Source of the DNA: Nemertoderma westbladi
Taxonomy: Eukaryota > Xenacoelomorpha > Nemertodermatida > Nemertodermatidae
Assembly (NCBI GenBank): GCA_032718475.1
Contig: JAUCBJ010007943.1
Location: 61,046 to 125,045, forward strand
Direction of reading: 5' to 3'
Length of the DNA stretch: 64,000 nucleotides
A program made the position numbers and the translations under genes. The notes under the pieces were generated by a model that ran no database searches, had not been told where the DNA came from, and saw only the letters and a list, made by a program, of their open reading frames with translations. Numbering within the stretch: the stretch's first letter is position 1; each line of letters opens with the position of its first letter. This document shows positions 63,001 to 64,000 of the stretch, in pieces.

Positions 63001-63914
63001 GTAGTTATAGTAGCTGGCTATCAGTCAGTGTAGGTCAGTGTGGTAGTTATAGTAGCTGGCTATCAGTCAGTGTAGTAGGTCAGTGCGGTAGTTATAGTAG
63101 CTGGCTATCAGTCAGTGTAGGTCAGTGTGGTAGTTATAGTAGCTGGCTATCAGTCAGTGCGGTAGTTATAGTAGCTGGCTATCAGTCAGTGTAGTAGGTC
63201 AGTGCGGTAGTTATAGTAGCTGGCTATCAGTCAGTGTAGTAGGTCAGTGCGGTAGTTATAGTAGCTGGCTATCAGTCAGTACGGTAGTTATAGTAGCTGG
63301 CTATCAGTCAGTGTAGGTCAGTGTGGTAGTTATAGTAGCTGGCTATCAATCAGTGTAGGTCAGTGCGGTAGTTATAGTAGCTGGCTATCAGTCAGTACGG
63401 TAGTTATAGTAGCTGGCTATCAGTCAGTGTAGTAGGTCAGTGCGGTAGTTATAGTAGCTGGCTATCAGTCAGTGCGGTAGTTATAGTAGCTGGCTATCAT
63501 TGTAGGTGTAAAATTATTACCCTAAATGTAAGTTGCCATCGTAAATTCAAAATCAATGCAATTTTGAATTTTCAAACGTTATTTTTAATACTTATTGTTA
63601 ATTTTTTTATTTTTTTAACTTATTTTTAACTTAATTGTATTTGAGTTGTTTTACGTCCCCCAGGAGCCGGTGGCAATGTCTCCAAGGAGCACCCCCCTAC
63701 GATGGCCCCCCAGCCGGTGCCAGCCCCCGCTGCCCCCCAGCCAGTGAGCGCCCCCGCCCCCCAGCAAGGGGGGCAACGGGACTTCAGCGCCGAGTGGGCG
63801 GACTACTTCGAGAAGCTCCGTAAACTCGGTGTAAACCCCGGCTCGATGGCCCCCGGCGGCGCAGCCGGCGCACTGGCGGGGCACAGCGGTCCCGCCCCCG
63901 TCAAATGGCCCTGA
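26974..63914 (+). CDS. FUBP/KSRP/PSI-like protein with four KH domains (13 coding exons)
   Basis: Coding exons: 26974–27036, 28011–28170, 28681–28870, 32357–32502, 34078–34198, 42569–42683, 44386–44525, 45119–45324, 45515–45647, 45920–46071, 46476–47149, 47545–47665, 63664–63914. All introns are GT–AG, phases agree throughout, and the sum gives 823 codons plus stop. The protein has a bipartite basic signal near residue 55 (KRPAEG...AVKK) and four KH domains with GXXG loops GKAG, GGQG, GSRG and GKGG. A Pro/Ala-rich linker follows, then five tryptophan–tyrosine motifs (QWAKYY, AWSEYY, AWVEYF, QWAVYY, EWADYF). Relatives bind single-stranded DNA upstream of MYC, AU-rich mRNA, or splice-site RNA, and Drosophila PSI contacts U1-70K through such C-terminal repeats. 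Which vertebrate paralogue it matches cannot be told. Exon 1 is the least certain. Confidence 0.92.
27213..27626. mobile_element. MITE-like element in intron 1
   Basis: 414 bp with ~20-bp inverted ends (CAGTTAGGAACACTGGTCAC and CAGTCAGGAACACTGGTCAC) and a 5-bp flanking repeat AAATA on both sides (27208–27212 and 27627–27631). No ORF. Superfamily not assigned because the duplication length is not decisive in AT-rich DNA. Confidence 0.75.
28011..28170 (+). CDS. FUBP-like gene, exon 2
   Basis: Acceptor TTTGTAG at 28010, donor GTAAGT at 28171. Encodes the N-terminal tail with [14 protein letters not shown] and the nuclear-signal-like [15 protein letters not shown], comparable with KRPLEDG...AKK in vertebrate FUBPs. 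Ends in phase 1. Confidence 0.88.
28681..28870 (+). CDS. FUBP-like gene, exon 3 (KH1)
   Basis: Acceptor TGTTTTAG, donor GTGAGT. Encodes KH1: [20 protein letters not shown], then [14 protein letters not shown] and [11 protein letters not shown]. The GKAG loop departs from the usual GKGG, but the Gly-x-x-Gly spacing is kept. Ends in phase 2. Confidence 0.95.
29791..29982. repeat. AT-rich microsatellite, ATATATCGT/ATATACCGT units
   Basis: About 190 bp of alternating TATATA interrupted by CGT or CCGT every 9–10 bases. It is open in two antisense frames as IRYIY repeats, which is a by-product of the repeat. Confidence 0.9.
29992..30824. mobile_element. hAT-like non-autonomous element in intron 3
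   Basis: 833 bp. Ends TAGGGGTGTGCCGGAT and, on the complement, TAGGGATGTGCCGGAT. Flanks GTTTGATT (29984–29991) and GTTTAATT (30825–30832) form an 8-bp duplication with one mismatch. CCGGNNCCGG-like motifs fill both sub-terminal regions, as in the element at 25433–26315. No transposase. Confidence 0.85.
30893..31040. repeat. Dispersed repeat family R, copy 2
   Basis: Begins TTAATTACGGAAAGGGAGC and ends near GAGAGGGATG. Collinear with 20270–20440. Confidence 0.55.
31598..31882. mobile_element. MITE-like element with TA target repeat, CGTACG-rich
   Basis: 285 bp with inverted ends AAGGCCCATTTATACTCGG and AAGCTCCATTTATACTCGG, flanked by TA (31596–31597, 31883–31884). Near the right end a ~30-bp unit containing GTTGACCTCACG and CGTACG is repeated about three times. 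A TA duplication suits Tc1/mariner-type elements, but a 3-bp Harbinger-type duplication cannot be excluded. Confidence 0.75.
32357..32502 (+). CDS. FUBP-like gene, exon 4 (first half of KH2)
   Basis: Acceptor ATATATAG, donor GTAAGT. Encodes [15 protein letters not shown], then the KH2 start [20 protein letters not shown] and [11 protein letters not shown]. The KH2 loop is GGQG. Ends in phase 1 inside the domain, a typical FUBP splice position. Confidence 0.95.
32503..34077 (+). other. Intron 4 of the FUBP-like gene
   Basis: 1.6 kb of AT-rich DNA in which I see no repeat, RNA gene or exon. Confidence 0.6.
34078..34198 (+). CDS. FUBP-like gene, exon 5 (second half of KH2)
   Basis: Acceptor TATTTAG, donor GTTAGT. 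It encodes [20 protein letters not shown], then [19 protein letters not shown], matching the end of KH2 in FUBPs. Found only by splice-phase reading, as it has no long ORF of its own. Confidence 0.93.
34665..34912 (+). mobile_element. 3' end of a LINE B-family retrotransposon
   Basis: Encodes [32 protein letters not shown] and [10 protein letters not shown], close to the C-terminus of the LINE at 59713–61325. It is followed by the same 3' UTR words (GACAAGCCGCACAGCATTCT and ATGCAGCTGCAATGCAGCAT). It lies 5'-truncated in intron 5. The sequence just upstream (34430–34660) is open but not recognisable as LINE. Confidence 0.8.
35083..36180. other. Intron 5 sequence, left of the nested gene
   Basis: AT-rich. 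The word GTCGCACTAA recurs near 35432 and 35622, with a variant near 35488. Apart from the tRNA-like sequence nothing else is recognised. Confidence 0.45.
35878..35974 (-). tRNA. tRNA-like pseudogene or SINE head
   Basis: On the minus strand, acceptor-like ends CCGCCCT and AGGGGCGG enclose a box A match (GGTAGCTCAGTGG) and a box B match (GAGTTCGAGCC). The spacing is longer than in most tRNAs (97 nt in all), and neither the T stem nor a clear anticodon stem pairs well. It is therefore probably a degenerate tRNA gene, or a tRNA-derived SINE. No anticodon is assigned. Confidence 0.5.
36190..36297 (+). mobile_element. Repeat R copy 3 joined to a LINE B 3' tail
   Basis: 36190–36242 matches the start of repeat family R (GGAACAGGTTACA, TTCTAACCAAAACAA). 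It then runs directly into the LINE B tail at 36246–36297 (ATGCAGCTGCAATGCAGCAT, then a GCCGATCCTAGTAGTAG end). This is either a very short LINE insertion or a chimeric element using the LINE tail. Confidence 0.6.
36686..38290 (+). CDS. ALDH6A1: Methylmalonate-semialdehyde dehydrogenase, intronless, nested in FUBP intron 5
   Basis: The product is a CoA-acylating mitochondrial aldehyde dehydrogenase that turns methylmalonate or malonate semialdehyde into propionyl- or acetyl-CoA in valine and thymine breakdown. ATGs at 36686 and 36707 both fit; the second gives [11 protein letters not shown]...RRFYSTT, a good mitochondrial presequence. Family signatures are present: [48 protein letters not shown], the catalytic Cys in [19 protein letters not shown], and [18 protein letters not shown] near the C-terminus. 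At 527–534 residues it is full length (about 535 in mammals). The gene has one uninterrupted exon on the same strand as its host and is much GC-richer than its surroundings. Animal ALDH6A1 genes normally have many introns, so a retrocopy is likely. No poly(A) signal or tail was identified. Confidence 0.95.
   Translation: MIYRYTTMLSRRLILKQFRPVGNRRFYSTTQPRSSAHPTTKLFINNEFLESKTTKWIDVHNPATNEVVTRVPESTQSEMEAATNAAVEAFKDWSQTTVLTRQQIMFGFQALIKENMKSLAELITLEQGKTLVDAEGDVARGLQVVEHCCSVTSLQLGESMQGISRDMDCHTYRYPLGVVAGITPFNFPAMIPLWMFPMAAVCGNTVVMKPSERDPGACMLLVDLARRAGLPPGVVNVIHGAHAAVDYICDAPAIRAISFVGSDTAGRYIYERGSRNGKRVQSNMGAKNHGVVMPDANKESTLNQLVGAAFGAAGQRCMALSTAIFVGESKDWIPELVERAKKLKVSAGNEPDADLGPVISPAAKERVCGLVQTGVDEGADLLLDGRGVTVPGYPEGNFVGPTVLNKVKPGMKCYKEEIFGPVLVSLEVDTLDEAIDIVNANRYGNGTAIFTRNGATARKYTHSVDVGQVGVNVPIPVPLPMFSFTGSRDSFVGDTNFYGKQGIAFYTQTKTAIQVWKEEDATVTRPATSMPVMK
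38560..39230. other. Intron 5 sequence right of ALDH6A1
   Basis: AT-rich, no features recognised. Confidence 0.45.
39235..39770. repeat. Imperfect inverted repeat with GACAGAC motifs
   Basis: TCGTGGTCGCTGATTTCATT near 39300 and AATGAAGTCACCGACCCCGA near 39605 are inverted partners. Between and around them are runs of CTGTCTGTC/GACAGACAG and GACGGACAGAC. It is probably a palindromic non-autonomous element; the ends are not defined. A C24 tract follows at 39828–39851. Confidence 0.5.
40851..42099. repeat. 27-bp minisatellite in intron 5 (about 45 units)
   Basis: Unit GGAACTGGGGAAGGTGGAAT plus GGTTGTT, with occasional 24- and 26-bp variants and GAGATGTGG substitutions towards the right end. 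Because 27 is divisible by three, frames stay open on both strands (PSPVPTTIP on the minus, GTGEGGMVV on the plus). The minus-strand frame has no ATG start upstream of the array, so I do not call a gene. Confidence 0.93.
42569..42683 (+). CDS. FUBP-like gene, exon 6 (KH2–KH3 linker)
   Basis: Acceptor CGTTGCAG, donor GTCAGT. Encodes [20 protein letters not shown] and [18 protein letters not shown], a flexible Gly/Ser linker. It ends in phase 0. Its donor hexamer is the same GTCAGT as that of exon 12. Confidence 0.88.
42684..44385 (+). other. Intron 6 of the FUBP-like gene
   Basis: AT-rich; no repeat or gene recognised. Short ORFs here are low-complexity. Confidence 0.55.
44386..44525 (+). CDS. 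FUBP-like gene, exon 7 (KH3)
   Basis: Acceptor CTTTTCAG, donor GTGAGT. Encodes [20 protein letters not shown] and [15 protein letters not shown], very close to the vertebrate FUBP KH3 core. GXXG loop is GSRG. Ends in phase 2. Confidence 0.95.
44540..45085. repeat. 35-bp minisatellite in intron 7 (about 15 units)
   Basis: Units carry CATGAACTATGCTCACTCCA and CATAACCCC, with a 35-bp period measured at 44701, 44736 and 44771. It fills almost the whole intron and stops about 30 bp before the exon 8 acceptor. Confidence 0.93.
45119..45324 (+). CDS. FUBP-like gene, exon 8 (end of KH3, start of KH4)
   Basis: Acceptor ATATTACAG; the donor used is GTTCGT at 45325. A nearer GTAAAG at 45319 would delete the Lys and a Gly of the KH4 loop, so the later, weaker donor is preferred because it restores VIGKGGDTIK. 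Encodes [20 protein letters not shown] and [19 protein letters not shown]. Ends in phase 1. Confidence 0.88.
45515..45647 (+). CDS. FUBP-like gene, exon 9 (rest of KH4)
   Basis: Acceptor CGTTATAG, donor GTATGT. Encodes [33 protein letters not shown]. Ends in phase 2. Confidence 0.95.
45920..46071 (+). CDS. FUBP-like gene, exon 10 (Pro-rich linker)
   Basis: Acceptor TTGTTTAG, donor GTAAGT. Encodes [20 protein letters not shown] and further Pro/Ala/Gly-rich sequence. GC content rises sharply against the introns. Ends in phase 1. Confidence 0.92.
46152..46230 (+). mobile_element. tRNA-derived SINE-like sequence in intron 10
   Basis: Box A-like TTTAGCAAAGTTGGCAGA and box B-like CCAGTTCGATCCCACC are spaced about as in a tRNA, with an anticodon-arm-like CTTCCAACCTGGAG between. 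A tRNA-unrelated tail follows (TAATTATGACTTTG). Probably the head of a SINE; the 3' boundary is unknown. Confidence 0.5.
46476..47149 (+). CDS. FUBP-like gene, exon 11 (Pro/Ala-rich region and Tyr motifs 1–3)
   Basis: Acceptor TTCCCTAG, donor GTGAGG. The first two thirds encode Pro/Ala-rich sequence ([17 protein letters not shown] and so on). The last third encodes [38 protein letters not shown] and [14 protein letters not shown]. Such W-x-x-Y-Y/F repeats mark the C-termini of FUBP, KSRP and PSI. Antisense and shifted ORFs over this GC-rich exon are shadows. Ends in phase 0. Confidence 0.95.
47377..47398. repeat. G22 tract in intron 11
   Basis: Twenty-two consecutive G on the plus strand, about 145 bp before exon 12. 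Could form a G-quadruplex; the exact length is doubtful in any assembly. Confidence 0.8.
47545..47665 (+). CDS. FUBP-like gene, exon 12 (Tyr motif 4; source of the satellite)
   Basis: Acceptor TTTATAG, donor GAG|GTCAGT. Encodes [20 protein letters not shown] and [20 protein letters not shown]. Ends in phase 1 and joins exon 13 as Gly-Ala-Gly-Gly. The last 15 bases of the exon and first ~25 of the intron are the ancestor of the satellite that fills intron 12. Confidence 0.95.
47770..48630 (+). mobile_element. 3' fragment of a LINE related to LINE A
   Basis: An open frame to 48356 encodes [33 protein letters not shown] and [14 protein letters not shown]. This resembles the region after the reverse transcriptase of LINE A (TPSILYG, FFRKAMRSILG, NNTLYLLLG). 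It ends with a 3' UTR and a (TGAA)n tail at about 48607–48624. The 5' end is truncated. It sits between the exon 12 donor and the start of the satellite. Confidence 0.8.
48631..59712 (+). repeat. Splice-junction-derived satellite, left block
   Basis: Some 290 units (length divided by mean unit size), chiefly 42 bp and 32 bp, with some of 45 bp. All share GGTAGTTATAGTAGCTGGCT, ATCAGTCAGTG and, in the 42- and 45-bp forms, AGGTCAGTG. The 45-bp form (GTGTAGTAGGTCAGTG) aligns without gaps to the exon 12/intron 12 boundary at 47651–47684. The 32-bp form lacks ten bases between two GTCAGTG repeats. Large internal duplications are visible, for example 53341 against 54481 and 56004 against 57233. ORFs inside are repeat artefacts. 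Confidence 0.97.
59713..61325 (-). mobile_element. LINE B, 5'-truncated, inserted in the satellite
   Basis: The element reads on the minus strand from 61325 to a 3' UTR and a (TAG)n-type tail at about 59713–59728 (CTACTACTACTA on the plus strand). It begins inside the reverse transcriptase N-terminal region, so only the 3' 1.6 kb were inserted. Satellite lies on both sides. Two further copies of its 3' end occur at 34665–34912 and 36246–36297. Confidence 0.92.
59759..61325 (-). CDS. LINE B reverse transcriptase (partial, uninterrupted)
   Basis: An open frame of about 520 codons without stop. Motifs in order: [77 protein letters not shown] and the active site [13 protein letters not shown]. 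The C-terminal part has [49 protein letters not shown] and [16 protein letters not shown]. Clade unresolved (RTE- or CR1-like). The frame has no true start because the copy is truncated, so it is dead, yet the lack of stops means a recent insertion. Confidence 0.9.
61326..63500 (+). repeat. Splice-junction-derived satellite, right block
   Basis: About 57 units by length, of the same 32-, 42- and 45-bp types as the left block, with more 45-bp (GTAGTAGG) units between about 62400 and 63440. It ends abruptly at ATCATTGTAGG near 63500, 160 bp before exon 13. Confidence 0.96.
63664..63914 (+). CDS. FUBP-like gene, exon 13 (Tyr motif 5 and stop)
   Basis: Acceptor CCCCCAG. Encodes [20 protein letters not shown], then [20 protein letters not shown] (fifth motif), a Gly/Ala-rich tail and ...PAPVKWP before TGA at 63912–63914. 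No poly(A) signal is visible before the window ends. Confidence 0.93.
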
Positions 63915-64000
63915 TCCTCACCGCTTACAGTGCAATGTAAGTAACTAAACCTCAATAATAACGTCTAGGTGCGGGTCAAATTTGTTAACATTAGGTAAAA

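Larger units (their letters stand above)
47666..63663 (+). other. Intron 12 of the FUBP-like gene (16 kb)
   Basis: Bounded by donor GTCAGT and acceptor CCCCCAG. It contains, in order, a LINE fragment, 11 kb of satellite, a second LINE on the opposite strand, 2.2 kb more of the same satellite and about 160 bp of AT-rich sequence before exon 13. The phase-1 join across it is exact, so splicing over the array is expected. Confidence 0.85.

Noticed and set aside
48631-63500. CRISPR-like appearance of the 32–45-bp repeats
   Set aside because: There are no unique spacers; variation is between unit types of one tandem satellite, in an animal intron.

Overview
The window is animal nuclear DNA, almost certainly from an invertebrate. 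It has spliced genes with GT–AG introns, non-LTR and BEL/Pao LTR retrotransposons, hAT-like DNA transposons and long satellites. Nothing in it fixes the phylum. No bacterial gene or operon is present.

Layout. 1–6160: a LINE on the minus strand, running off the left edge. Its ORF1 carries a SUMO-protease-like (Ulp1/C48) domain and its ORF2 is an APE endonuclease plus reverse transcriptase broken by one stop. 6644–18070: a very young LTR retrotransposon on the minus strand, with 1185-bp LTRs that differ at two sites and a 5-bp target duplication. It has kept gag and protease but lost reverse transcriptase and integrase, and has a separate zinc-knuckle ORF near its 3' LTR. 18071–26970: repeat-rich DNA with an older LTR remnant, a 2.5-kb fold-back hAT-like element, a second hAT-like element and a broken gene fragment.

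26974–63914, plus strand: one large gene for a FUBP/KSRP/PSI-type KH-domain RNA- and DNA-binding protein. I assembled 13 coding exons by hand. Every splice phase agrees, and the sum is 2472 nt, or 823 codons plus stop. Its introns hold nearly everything else to the right: MITE-like elements, a third hAT-like element, LINE fragments, tRNA-like sequences, two minisatellites, and an intact intronless mitochondrial methylmalonate-semialdehyde dehydrogenase gene (ALDH6A1 type, 36686–38290) nested in intron 5 on the same strand.

The last intron (47666–63663, 16 kb) is mostly a satellite of 32-, 42- and 45-bp units, split by a LINE. The satellite unit matches the exon 12/intron 12 boundary of the host gene itself, including its 5' splice-site hexamer GTCAGT. 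The gene therefore seems to have amplified its own splice junction into some 300 or more donor-like copies. It encodes a protein of a family known, through Drosophila PSI, to work with U1 snRNP at pseudo-5' splice sites. This is the most interesting signal in the window. A regulatory role for it is inference only.
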